64,000 bases of DNA, from contig NZ_FNLM01000034.1 in NCBI RefSeq assembly GCF_900105725.1, forward strand, positions 1,922,001 to 1,986,000, given 5' to 3'. This DNA comes from Gordonia westfalica (GTDB taxonomy: Bacteria > Actinomycetota > Actinomycetes > Mycobacteriales > Mycobacteriaceae). Positions within the stretch are counted from its first letter, which is position 1; each line of letters begins with the position of its first letter. The notes under the pieces are model-generated. The model did not search any database. It was given only the letters and a program-made list of their open reading frames with translations, and was not told the origin of the DNA. Below are positions 53,447 through 61,386 of the stretch, piece by piece. A program made the position numbers and the translations under genes.

Positions 53447-54850
53447 TCAGTCCAGATCGTCGTGGCGAACGAGCTGACGTGCGGCCTCGGTGATCGACCC
53501 GGACAGCGACGGGTACACCGAGAACGTCTGCGCGAGATCGCCGACGGTCAGTTTGTTCTGCACCGCGAGGGCGAGCGGGAGGATGAGCTCGGAGGCGTTG
53601 GGGGCCACCGCGACGCCACCGATCACCACGCCGGTCGCCGGGCGGCAGAAGATCTTGACGAAGCCGCGTCGAAGACCGCTCATCTTGGCCCGCGGGTTGG
53701 TCGCCAGCGGCAGCATCACGGTGCGCGCGGGATACTCGCCGGCGTCGATGGCCTTCTGCGACACCCCGACGGTGGCGATCTCGGGACGCGTGAAGATCGC
53801 CGAGGCAACGGTTTTCAGCTTGATCGGGCTGACGCCCTCACCCAGCGCGTGGTACACGGCGATGCGGCCCTGCATGGCGGCGACCGAGGCCAGCGGCAAC
53901 AATCCGGTGCAGTCGCCCGCCGCGTAGATCCCGGGCACCGATGTCCGCGACACCCGGTCCACCCGGATGTAGCCGCCCTTGTCGACGTCGACGCCGGCAC
54001 GCTCGAGTTCGAGGTTCGCGGTGTTGGGGATCGAGCCGACCGTCATCAGCACGTGGCTGCCGGTGACGGTGGACCCGTCGGCGAGATGGGCGGTGACGGT
54101 GTCACCGTCGCGCACGACCTTGTCGGCGCGGGCGTGCTTCACGAGTTCGACGCCGCGTTCGGCGAGTGCGTCCTCGAGGACCAGCGCGGCGTCCTCGTCC
54201 TCGTGCGGGAGCACGCGGTCGCGGCTCGACACCAGCGTCACCTTCACACCGAGTTCGGTGTAGGCGTGGACGAACTCGGCGCCGGTGACACCGGAACCGA
54301 TGACGACGAGATGTTCGGGCAGGTCCTCGAGGTCGTAGAGCTGACGCCAGGTGAGGATGCGTTCACCGTCGGGCTGGGCGTCGGGCAGGATGCGCGGCGA
54401 CGCGCCCGTCGCGATCAGCACCACGTCGCCGTCGAAGCGCTGGGTGCTGCCGTCGGCGAGCGTCGCGAGGACGCTGTGGGTCGAGACGCCGACCTGCGTC
54501 TCGTCGAGAACCGCGGTGCCGGAGACCAGTTTGACGCCCTCACTGACGAGTCGCGACTTGATGTCGGCGGACTGGGCGAAGGCGAGGTCGCGCACCCGCT
54601 GATGGATCTGCGGGAGGGTCACCAGGGTGTCGTCGGTCTTGATGTTGATACCGAGGTCGACGGCGCGGCGGACCTCGGTGCGGATGCCGGTGGAGGCGAT
54701 GAAGGTCTTCGACGGGACGCAGTCCCACAACACACAGGCACCACCGATCCCGTCCGAATCGATCACCGTGATGTCCGCGCCGTACGCGGCCGCGGCGAGC
54801 GCCGCCTCATAACCCGCTGGTCCACCGCCGATGATGACGATCCTGGTCAC
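53447..54850 (-). CDS. lpdA: NAD(P)H-quinone reductase LpdA (lipoamide dehydrogenase family)
   Basis: A 467-residue flavoprotein disulfide-reductase-like enzyme. FAD motif RIVIIGGGPAGYEAALAAA, a CxxxxC pair in GGACVLWDCVPSKT (about residues 39-44), NAD motif HLVVIGSGVTGAEFVHAY and GIYAAGDCTGLLPLASVA. The catalytic His-Glu pair of true lipoamide dehydrogenases (HxHPTxxE) is replaced: the tail reads SVYPSLSGSITEAAR. This fits M. tuberculosis LpdA (Rv3303c), which reduces quinones with NAD(P)H. The GTG start at 54850 has AGGAG upstream. Confidence 0.9.
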   Translation of the reverse strand: MTRIVIIGGGPAGYEAALAAAAYGADITVIDSDGIGGACVLWDCVPSKTFIASTGIRTEVRRAVDLGINIKTDDTLVTLPQIHQRVRDLAFAQSADIKSRLVSEGVKLVSGTAVLDETQVGVSTHSVLATLADGSTQRFDGDVVLIATGASPRILPDAQPDGERILTWRQLYDLEDLPEHLVVIGSGVTGAEFVHAYTELGVKVTLVSSRDRVLPHEDEDAALVLEDALAERGVELVKHARADKVVRDGDTVTAHLADGSTVTGSHVLMTVGSIPNTANLELERAGVDVDKGGYIRVDRVSRTSVPGIYAAGDCTGLLPLASVAAMQGRIAVYHALGEGVSPIKLKTVASAIFTRPEIATVGVSQKAIDAGEYPARTVMLPLATNPRAKMSGLRRGFVKIFCRPATGVVIGGVAVAPNASELILPLALAVQNKLTVGDLAQTFSVYPSLSGSITEAARQLVRHDDLD

Positions 54851-55183
54851 TGTGCACTCCTGTCCTTCACCGGGTTTCGACGCGGCGGCCTTCGTGGGGC
54901 CACCGTGCGCCCGGAGCGGTGTTGTCTATGGGCGAACTGGCTGGTGGCCGGACCGGCGGGCGTCCGACAGGCTGTGTCCGACTGCTGATCCGACTGGGTC
55001 GAGCCTCGCGGGGTGGTGCGTCGCTCTGGTGTGGCGGACCGTCACATGGGGTCGCGCCACCTACCAACCTAGTCCGGATCATTCGGCGGCACGCCATGCG
55101 GTGGCCCCGTGTGCGTCGTACGCCACTCCTCCACGCCTGCCTGTCGGCTTCCGGACTCGCCGCCGACCCACTAGGCTCCACCC
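54851..55183. other. Intergenic region, nothing firm seen
   Basis: These 333 bases lie between the divergent lpdA and the gamma-glutamylcyclotransferase-like gene. I find no coding frame with good composition or start. The only recognised element is TAGGCT at 55172-55177, six bases ahead of GTG 55184. Confidence 0.5.
55172..55177 (+). promoter_or_regulatory. TAGGCT -10 box, leaderless start
   Basis: TAGGCT, six bases (CCACCC), then GTG 55184. The spacing is identical to that upstream of the OHCU decarboxylase gene. Confidence 0.55.
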
Positions 55184-55665
55184 GTGCCGATTTACGCAGC
55201 CTACGGAAGCAACATGCATCCCGAGCAGATGGCGGAACGCGCGCCGCACTCGCCGATGTCGGGTACCGGATGGCTTCGCGGCTGGCGACTGACCTTCGGC
55301 GGCGGCGACATCGGCTGGGAGGGCTCGCTCGCGACCGTCACCGAGGACCGCGACGATCCCGACGCCCGCGTCTTCGTCGTGCTGTACGACGTGACCACCG
55401 AGGACGAGGACCTGCTCGACCGGTGGGAGGGCTCCGAACTCGGCATCCATCGCAAGATCCGCGCCCGCGTCGACACCCCGACGGTCCGGTACTGGCCTGG
55501 CTGTACGTGCTCGACGCCTTCGAGGGCGGACTCCCCTCGGCCCGCTACCTCGGCGTCATGGCCGAGGCCGCGGAGATCGCCGGGGCGCCCGCCGACTACG
55601 TGCAGGACCTGCGGTTGCGCGAGTCGCGCAACGTCGGGCCCGGGCCTGGGCCCGTCGAACCCTGA
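55184..55665 (+). pseudogene. Gamma-glutamylcyclotransferase-like protein, frameshifted
   Basis: The N-terminal half reads MPIYAAYGSNMHPEQMAERA, the YGSN motif that binds the gamma-glutamyl group, and DLLDRWEGSELGIHRKI with the conserved Glu region. After about 55480 the frame degenerates. In the next frame the sequence resumes WLYVLDAFEGGLPSARYLG and ends VGPGPGPVEP at TGA 55663-55665. One missing G in the run at 55476-55480 explains this. The restored product would be about 160 residues, like M. tuberculosis Rv3304. It is either a recent mutation or a sequence error. Confidence 0.75.
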
Positions 55666-55690
55666 GGTCCTGGGCCCGTCGAACCCTGAG
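55645..55690. repeat. 22-bp direct repeat at gene end
   Basis: CCTGGGCCCGTCGAACCCTGAG occurs at 55645-55666 and again at 55669-55690. The first copy contains the stop codon of the cyclotransferase-like gene. The TCGAA...CCTGAG composition resembles the interspersed repeats after accA3. Confidence 0.75.
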
Positions 55691-55693
55691 TAT

Positions 55694-56929
55694 TCAGGGC
55701 GCGAACGGCGGCGTCAGTTCCGGCGGTTCGCCCGTCGCGCTGCGTGCGTTGAGGACGACGCCTGCGAGGGTTCGGACGCCGATGGCGAGGGCTCGTTCGT
55801 CGAGGTCGAAGTTGGGGGCGTGCAGATCGACCTGCGGGCCGAATCCGTCCCACACACCGAGGCGGGCCATCGCGCCCGGCACCTGTTCGAGGTACCAGGA
55901 GAAGTCCTCACCGCCGGGTGACTGGAGGGTGGCGGCGACGGCGTCGGGTCCGATCGCGGCGACCGCGCGTTCGAGCATGCCGACGGCGATCTCGTCGTTG
56001 ACCACCGGCGGGACGCCCCGGAAGTAGGACAGGTCGTAGCGCACGCCGAGGGGCGCGAGGAGTTCGCCGACGACGCTGCGGACCAGCGGTTCCAGTGCGG
56101 CCCAGGTGTCGTGGTCGCCGGTACGCACGGTGCCGCGCATCCGGCCCTCCTGCGGGATGGCGTTGGCGGCGCTGCCGGCGTTGGCCGCACCCCACACCAT
56201 CACGGTTCCCGAGCGGGGGTCGACGCGCCGCGAGAGCACGCCGGGCAGTCCGGTGATCACGGTGCCCATCGCGTAGATCAGGTCACCGGTCAGGTGCGGA
56301 CGGGAGGTGTGTCCGCCGGCGGAGTGGAGTTGCAGGTCGATGTGGTCTGCGGCCGACGTCAGCGGACCCGATCGCAGGCCGACGGTTCCGACCGGCAGAC
56401 GCGGATCGCAGTGCAGCGCGAAGATGCGCCCGAGCCCGCTGGTCACGCCGGCTTCGATGGCGTCGAGCGCGCCACCGGGCATGACCTCCTCGGCCGCCTG
56501 GAAGATCAGGCGGACCCCCACCGGGAGCGGCCCGACCGAGGCCAGGAGCTTGGCCACGCCGATCAGGATCGCCGTGTGCGCGTCATGTCCGCAGGAGTGG
56601 GAGGCACCCTCCACCGTCGAGGTGAACGGGAGGCCGGTGTGTTCGGTGACCGGCAGGGCGTCCATGTCGGCTCGCAGACCGATCCGGGGTTCGCCGACCG
56701 GACCGAGGTCGCAGACGACACCGGTGCCCAGGGGGAGCCGGCGCGGGTGGAGACCGACGGCCGACAGCTCCGCCATCACCAGTTCGGTGGTGCGCACCTC
56801 CTGCCGGGAGAGTTCGGGATGTGCGTGGATGTCGCGCCGCCACGCGACCAGCTCGGTGCCGTGATCCTCCAGCCACTTGTCGATGATGTTCGACGCGTCG
56901 GGCAGGCTGTCCGCCTTCACGCCGGTCAT
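55694..56929 (-). CDS. M20-family amidohydrolase (AmiA/AmiB-like)
   Basis: A 411-residue metallopeptidase-like hydrolase of the M20D (hippurate/IAA-amino-acid hydrolase) type: WRRDIHAHPELSRQE at the N-terminus, GLRADMDALPV, ASHSCGHDAHTAILIG (metal-binding Cys/His pair), FQAAEEVMPGGAL (catalytic Glu) and HCDPRLPVG. It cleaves N-acyl or amidated amino acids. In M. tuberculosis amiB1/amiA1 hold the same place between Rv3304 and deoD. ATG 56929 overlaps the upstream stop (ATGA). Confidence 0.88.
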   Translation of the reverse strand: MTGVKADSLPDASNIIDKWLEDHGTELVAWRRDIHAHPELSRQEVRTTELVMAELSAVGLHPRRLPLGTGVVCDLGPVGEPRIGLRADMDALPVTEHTGLPFTSTVEGASHSCGHDAHTAILIGVAKLLASVGPLPVGVRLIFQAAEEVMPGGALDAIEAGVTSGLGRIFALHCDPRLPVGTVGLRSGPLTSAADHIDLQLHSAGGHTSRPHLTGDLIYAMGTVITGLPGVLSRRVDPRSGTVMVWGAANAGSAANAIPQEGRMRGTVRTGDHDTWAALEPLVRSVVGELLAPLGVRYDLSYFRGVPPVVNDEIAVGMLERAVAAIGPDAVAATLQSPGGEDFSWYLEQVPGAMARLGVWDGFGPQVDLHAPNFDLDERALAIGVRTLAGVVLNARSATGEPPELTPPFAP

Positions 56930-57627
56930 GCGATGACCCCGGCGGGGGTCGGGAGGGCGAGGTCGGCGAGCAGCGGTCCGCGCAGACCCCGCTTGATCAG
57001 GGTGAGGTTGGGACCCGCGGTCGCGGCACGGGCCGCGGCGATCTCCGCCGCGCGGGCGGCCAGCCGGTCCGCGGGGACCGCTTCGTCGACGATCCCGGCG
57101 GCGACGGCCTCGGCGGCGCCGTACCGACGGCTGGTGTACATCGCCTCGGTCGCGGTGCGATCGGTGAGCCGCGTGCGCAGGAGCGTCGACATGCCGCGGG
57201 TGAACGGCATGTTCAGCGCCGCCTCGGGCAGCGACCAGAAGCCGCGCTCGGTGCGCATGAACACGTGGTCGGTGCAGAGGGCGAGCATGGCGCCGGCGCC
57301 GAAGGCGTGGCCGTTGATCGCTGTGACGGTCGGGACCGGGAGCGTCAGGATCGTCGCGTACAGCGACTGCACACGGTCGAGGTATGCGGGCAGCTGATCC
57401 GGCGCGGCGAAGATGTGGTCGGTGTCGAGTCCGTTGGTGAAGAACTTCCCGGTGGCGGTCAGCACGAGCGGGCGCTTCGGGTCGGCGGCCACCTCGCCGA
57501 GCAGCCGTTCGACCTCGTCGAGCCAATCCAGACGGAAGCGGTTCTCGGGGTTCGACTCGTCGAGTTCGACGCCCTCGGCTCCGAGATGGAGTTCGACGAC
57601 CTCCCCGACCTCGTTGAGATATGGCAT
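56926..57627 (-). CDS. Enoyl-CoA hydratase/isomerase family protein
   Basis: A 233-residue crotonase-fold protein. LVLTATGKFFTNGLDTD corresponds to the first oxyanion-hole segment, and TVTAINGHAFGAGAMLALCTD to the second. The catalytic Glu positions of classical hydratase (two Glu) are only partly kept (FWSLPEAALNMPFTRG), so it may be an isomerase of the 3,2-trans-enoyl type (PECI/ECI-like). It is coupled to the amidohydrolase gene downstream. Confidence 0.83.
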   Translation of the reverse strand: MPYLNEVGEVVELHLGAEGVELDESNPENRFRLDWLDEVERLLGEVAADPKRPLVLTATGKFFTNGLDTDHIFAAPDQLPAYLDRVQSLYATILTLPVPTVTAINGHAFGAGAMLALCTDHVFMRTERGFWSLPEAALNMPFTRGMSTLLRTRLTDRTATEAMYTSRRYGAAEAVAAGIVDEAVPADRLAARAAEIAAARAATAGPNLTLIKRGLRGPLLADLALPTPAGVIA

Positions 57628-57716
57628 GACCTGACCTTATCGCTCGGCGACGAGTCCGCTCCGGGCGCGGCCGTTCCGCGACGCGGCGATGCTGCGCCGA
57701 CGTCGGGACCACCGTT

Positions 57717-57722
57717 TAGGGT
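57717..57722 (+). promoter_or_regulatory. TAGGGT -10 box of deoD, leaderless start
   Basis: TAGGGT is followed by six bases (TGGCGC) and ATG 57729, with no ribosome binding site. Confidence 0.5.
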
Positions 57723-57728
57723 TGGCGC

Positions 57729-58532
57729 ATGGATCCCACTGCCGACGCCGACGCTGCGGCCATCGTCGCGGCCGCCACGATCGCCGCCGAGACCGACGCC
57801 GCCGCACACGATGTGGCCGTCATCCTCGGTTCCGGGTGGGCCCCGGCGGCCGACGCCTTCGGGACGCCGATCCGCTCCCTGCCGATGGCCTCGATCCCCG
57901 GCTTCACACCGCCCAGGGCCGCCGGCCACGGCGGGGTGATCCACTCGGTCCGGATCGGTGATCGTAGAGTCCTGTTGATGCTCGGCCGCATTCACGCCTA
58001 TGAGGGTCACGATCTCGCGCGCGTCGTGCATCCGGTACGTACCGCGGCGGCGGCCGGCGTCCACACCGTCGTGCTGACCAACGCGGCCGGCGGTCTGCGC
58101 GAGGACATGTCGGTGGGCCGGCCGATCCTGATCTCCGATCACCTCAACCTGACGGCGCGTTCCCCGCTGACGGGAGCGCAGTTCGTCGACCTCGTCGACG
58201 CGTACTCACCTCGACTCCGCGAGGTCGCCCGTCGCGTCGACCCGTCCTTTGCCGAAGGGGTGTATGCCGGTCTCCCCGGCCCGCACTACGAGACACCGGC
58301 CGAGATCCGGATGCTCCGCACACTGGGTGCCGATCTGGTCGGCATGTCGACGGTGCACGAGACCATCGCCGCCCGGGCCGCGGGGCTCGAGGTCCTCGGG
58401 GTCTCGCTCGTGACCAACCTGGCCGCCGGGATGACCGGTGAACACCTCAGCCACACCGAGGTCCTCGAGGTCGGGCGCGCGTCGGCGACCCGGATGGGCG
58501 AGCTGCTCGCCCAGACCATCGCCGAGCTGTAG
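57729..58532 (+). CDS. deoD: Purine nucleoside phosphorylase
   Basis: A 267-residue trimeric-type PNP that cleaves (deoxy)inosine and guanosine with phosphate. [17 protein letters not shown] (phosphate-binding Ser) at the N-terminus, [22 protein letters not shown] (His, phosphate contact), [37 protein letters not shown] (purine-binding Glu and Met) and [13 protein letters not shown] (Asn for the base). Length agrees with M. tuberculosis DeoD (Rv3307, 268). Confidence 0.95.
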   Translation: MDPTADADAAAIVAAATIAAETDAAAHDVAVILGSGWAPAADAFGTPIRSLPMASIPGFTPPRAAGHGGVIHSVRIGDRRVLLMLGRIHAYEGHDLARVVHPVRTAAAAGVHTVVLTNAAGGLREDMSVGRPILISDHLNLTARSPLTGAQFVDLVDAYSPRLREVARRVDPSFAEGVYAGLPGPHYETPAEIRMLRTLGADLVGMSTVHETIAARAAGLEVLGVSLVTNLAAGMTGEHLSHTEVLEVGRASATRMGELLAQTIAEL

Positions 58533-58562
58533 AACCGAACCCGACAGATCTCGAGGAGCACC

Positions 58563-59201
58563 ATGACCTACCCACCCGGCTACCCGGGCGCATACGGGCC
58601 GGGCGGCCATCCGCAGGGTCCGCCGCCGGAACCACCGCGCTCACCGTGGTCGTCGCCCGCCGTCCTCGTGGCGATCGGCGCGGGCGTCCTGCTGGTGGTG
58701 GCGGGCGTGCTCGCCGCCTTCCTCCTGATCCCGTCGGACGAGGAGTCCGCCGCGAAGAGTGCGAGCAGCACGACATCGCAGCCCCCGACGATCACGAGTA
58801 CCGTCACCCGATCCCCGACCCCGCCTCCGACGACCGCCACGACGACCCTGACGCCGGCGCCGAACCGTCCGGCCCCGACCGTGGCAGGAGCCGACTGGCA
58901 GGGGTTCGTGACCGGTCCGCGCTGCAACGCGGCCGACGACCCGGCGGTCGCGATCGGCCAGACGTCGCGGTCCCGCGTGGTCATCTGCCAGGTCGGCAAC
59001 CAGACGGGTCGCTGGTACTACAAGGGGCAGGCACCCGAGGGCGGCATCGAACTGCAGTTCCCGACCCGCATCGGCAACACCTTCGAGGCGCGCAACGGAT
59101 CGGTCCGCTACCTGGTGTCGCCGACGAGCCTCACCATCGTCGACGGCGGCTCGGTGCTGACGAACGAACCGATGCTCGCCTTCTGGTCGCTGCCCGGCTG
59201 A
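58563..59201 (+). CDS. Membrane-anchored extracytoplasmic protein of unknown function
   Basis: A 212-residue protein: Pro/Gly/Tyr-rich cytoplasmic start (YPPGYPGAYGPGG), one TM (about 35-58), a long Thr/Ser/Pro linker (about 65-105) and a C-terminal domain with two cysteines (GPRCNAAD, VVICQVGNQTGRWYYKG) likely joined by a disulfide. The layout is typical of actinobacterial anchored wall proteins. It begins 30 bases after deoD, with GAGGAG ahead of the ATG. No family identified. Confidence 0.7.
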   Translation: MTYPPGYPGAYGPGGHPQGPPPEPPRSPWSSPAVLVAIGAGVLLVVAGVLAAFLLIPSDEESAAKSASSTTSQPPTITSTVTRSPTPPPTTATTTLTPAPNRPAPTVAGADWQGFVTGPRCNAADDPAVAIGQTSRSRVVICQVGNQTGRWYYKGQAPEGGIELQFPTRIGNTFEARNGSVRYLVSPTSLTIVDGGSVLTNEPMLAFWSLPG

Positions 59202-59237
59202 GCCGGTCGCGCCCGGACCCCGCCAGCACGAATCGCG

Positions 59238-59861
59238 TCAGCGCGGCCCGAACTGACGGTCGCCGGCGTCGCCGAGTCCCGGAACGATGTAGTTGGCGTC
59301 GTCGAGTCCCTCGTCGATCGCCGCCACGACCAGTCGGCACGGGTGGCCCGACTCCTCCAGCAGGGTCACGCCCTGCGGTGCCGCCACGACGCACACCGCG
59401 GTGATGTCGGTGGCGTTGCGCGCGACGAGCAGTTCGATCGTGTGCAACATCGACCCGCCGGTCGCGAGCATCGGGTCGAGCACGAAGACGGGGAGTCCGG
59501 AGAGGTCTTCGGGCAGCGACTCGAGGTACGGCACCGGCTGCGCGGTCTCCTCGTCGCGGGCGATGCCCACGAAGCCGACCCGGGCCTCGGGCACCATCGC
59601 ATGCGCCTGTTCGACCATTCCGAGGCCCGCCCGCAGGACCGGCACGAGCAGCGGTGGCGTTGCCAGCCGCGACCCGGTGTGCGGGACCAGCGGCGTCTTG
59701 ATCTGCACGCCGGCGCGCGGCGCAGCGGCCAGGGCCTCATAGATCAGCATCTGGGTGAGATCCGACAGCGCCGCACGGAATCCGGCGTTGTCGGTGGTCT
59801 CGTCTCGCATCGTCGTCAGACGCGCGGCGGCAAGAGGGTGGTCGACGATCAGGCGTTCCAT
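59238..59861 (-). CDS. upp: Uracil phosphoribosyltransferase
   Basis: A 207-residue type I PRTase that makes UMP from uracil and [17 protein letters not shown] and [21 protein letters not shown] are Upp-specific, the PRPP loop is [14 protein letters not shown], and [13 protein letters not shown] near the C-terminus is the uracil-binding motif. A TAGTCT -10 (59869-59874, minus strand) lies 7 bases ahead of ATG 59861, so the mRNA is probably leaderless. Confidence 0.96.
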   Translation of the reverse strand: MERLIVDHPLAAARLTTMRDETTDNAGFRAALSDLTQMLIYEALAAAPRAGVQIKTPLVPHTGSRLATPPLLVPVLRAGLGMVEQAHAMVPEARVGFVGIARDEETAQPVPYLESLPEDLSGLPVFVLDPMLATGGSMLHTIELLVARNATDITAVCVVAAPQGVTLLEESGHPCRLVVAAIDEGLDDANYIVPGLGDAGDRQFGPR

Positions 59862-59991
59862 GGCGACCAGACTATTTCCTGGGCCCGGACCGCGTGCGCA
59901 GTGCGGTACCGCGCGGGGCCGGTGCGAGGCCGCTCCGAGGTGTCATGGCGGCTCGATGGAACCGAACGGGCCCGCGCCGCGTCAGAAACCC

Positions 59992-60351
59992 ATGAGCCCG
60001 CGATCCACGCCCCCATCCGCCGCCCCGATCCCGCCCGATCACTCCGCCGGAACGCGACTGTTGGCGGATTCCCCGGCATTGCAGGACTTTTCATCCGCGC
60101 ACCGCGCCGGGAGCATGCTGGTCGACGACCGCGCCCGCACCGACGAGGCGGCACTGGTCGATCTCGCGATCACGTTCGGGATCATCGGCGCGGAGTTCCT
60201 CGCCGCGGTCGTCGAATTCCTGCAGATCCACCAGCGGTGCATCGAGACGACCGCGGCACGGCAGGAACAACTCGCGTCGGCCACCCGGCACGCCGACGCG
60301 ACCTACACCGCCTGCGACTGTGCGGCAGCGGACCGGGAGTTCACCCTGTGA
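59992..60351 (+). CDS. ESX-type small helical protein (EspC/WXG-like), partner of the NlpC gene
   Basis: A 119-residue protein with a disordered start (PRSTPPSAAPIPPDHSAG) and two helices (DEAALVDLAITFGIIGAEFL and FLQIHQRCIETTAARQEQLA), ending in two cysteines (TACDCAA). The helical-hairpin size is that of small T7SS partners. The start is uncertain: ATG 59956 would add 12 residues, and neither has a strong ribosome site. The stop overlaps the NlpC gene start (GTGA). Secretion as a pair is inferred from layout. Confidence 0.55.
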   Translation: MSPRSTPPSAAPIPPDHSAGTRLLADSPALQDFSSAHRAGSMLVDDRARTDEAALVDLAITFGIIGAEFLAAVVEFLQIHQRCIETTAARQEQLASATRHADATYTACDCAAADREFTL

Positions 60352-61307
60352 CGGCCGGTGTGGAGATCCTCGTCGAACCGTTGCGCCAACTCGTCGCCGC
60401 ACTCGGCACCGGCATCCTGGCGCCGGGCAATCCGGCCGAGACGATCCGTTCTGCCTCGACGGCCGTCGAGGCGGCGCGTCGTGCCTCGGTGGCCGCAACC
60501 GAAACCGTGCGCACGCACTGGGAGGGCTCTGGTGCCGTCGGCGCGACCGACGCGGCCGGGAGACTGCAGCAGAACATGGGCGCGTTCGCCGACGATGCCG
60601 ATGATTTCGCCCGCCTCGTCGAGAGCGCAGGCCGGAAGGTGCAGTCGGCGTCGGGTCAGCTCGGCGGCCTGGTGGATTCGCTCGAACGTCGCGCCCGCGC
60701 ATTCGGCGGCGAGTTGTTCACGCCGGCCGGCCTGCTGACGATGCTGCCGGTGGCGGCCGAGCACCTCGGCCGCGGAATCGAGATCGTCACCCGCACACGT
60801 GCCGACCTCCGCGCCGACACCGACGCGGTGTCGGAGCTCGGCCGCCGGATCGCGCCCGCGACGATCACCGGCGCGGCCCTGCCCGGCGAACACCTGTCGG
60901 CCTCCCCCGTGACCGGAGGCGTTCCGATCACCCTCCCCGACGGGTCTGTCTCGTACGCCCCGAACGAGCGGGCGGCGAAAGCGGTGCGGGCGGCACTGAG
61001 CCAGCGTGGCGTCCCCTATCTCTGGGGCGGGACGACGCCGGCCGGATTCGACTGCAGCGGTTTCACCCGGTGGGCCTATCGGCAGGCCGGCCTGGAACTA
61101 CCGCGCCTGGCCCAGGAACAGGACACCGCCGGATTCCGGGTGTCACAGGCACAATTGCAGCCGGGCGATCTCGCCGTGTGGTCCGGGCACGTGGCGATGT
61201 ACATCGGCAACGATCAGATGATCGAGGCCGGCGATCCGGTGGGTGTCTCACCGGTCCGGACGACGAATCTGGATCAGACCTTCGAAGGATTCTTCCGGCC
61301 CCGGTGA
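60348..61307 (+). CDS. NlpC/P60 peptidoglycan endopeptidase with N-terminal helical (T7SS-like) domain
   Basis: A 319-residue protein. The first roughly 180 residues are helical (VEPLRQLVAALGTG, EAARRASVAATETVRTHWEG, then LVDSLERRARAFGGEL), resembling a WXG100/PPE-type bundle with no Sec signal. The C-terminal NlpC/P60 domain (about 205-319) has the catalytic Cys in TPAGFDCSGFTRWAYRQ (about residue 236) and the His in VWSGHVAMYIGND. It should cleave stem-peptide bonds in the wall. T7SS export is suggested by the paired small gene and lack of a signal peptide. Confidence 0.82.
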   Translation: MTAGVEILVEPLRQLVAALGTGILAPGNPAETIRSASTAVEAARRASVAATETVRTHWEGSGAVGATDAAGRLQQNMGAFADDADDFARLVESAGRKVQSASGQLGGLVDSLERRARAFGGELFTPAGLLTMLPVAAEHLGRGIEIVTRTRADLRADTDAVSELGRRIAPATITGAALPGEHLSASPVTGGVPITLPDGSVSYAPNERAAKAVRAALSQRGVPYLWGGTTPAGFDCSGFTRWAYRQAGLELPRLAQEQDTAGFRVSQAQLQPGDLAVWSGHVAMYIGNDQMIEAGDPVGVSPVRTTNLDQTFEGFFRPR

Positions 61308-61372
61308 CGACACCACACGAATCAGACATCGGCGTCTGTGGGGGCACTACTGGATCCACGGCGATGAATCGC

Positions 61373-61378
61373 TAGGCT
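61373..61378 (+). promoter_or_regulatory. TAGGCT -10 box ahead of the Rv3311-like gene
   Basis: TAGGCT lies 8 bases (GTGTCCCC) ahead of ATG 61387, with no ribosome binding site, so the leader is absent or 1-2 bases. Confidence 0.55.
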
Positions 61379-61386
61379 GTGTCCCC

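Noticed and set aside
52961..54988. A 675-codon plus-strand open frame opposite lpdA
   Set aside because: Shadow of a high-GC gene; lpdA on the minus strand has FAD and NAD motifs and a good ribosome site.
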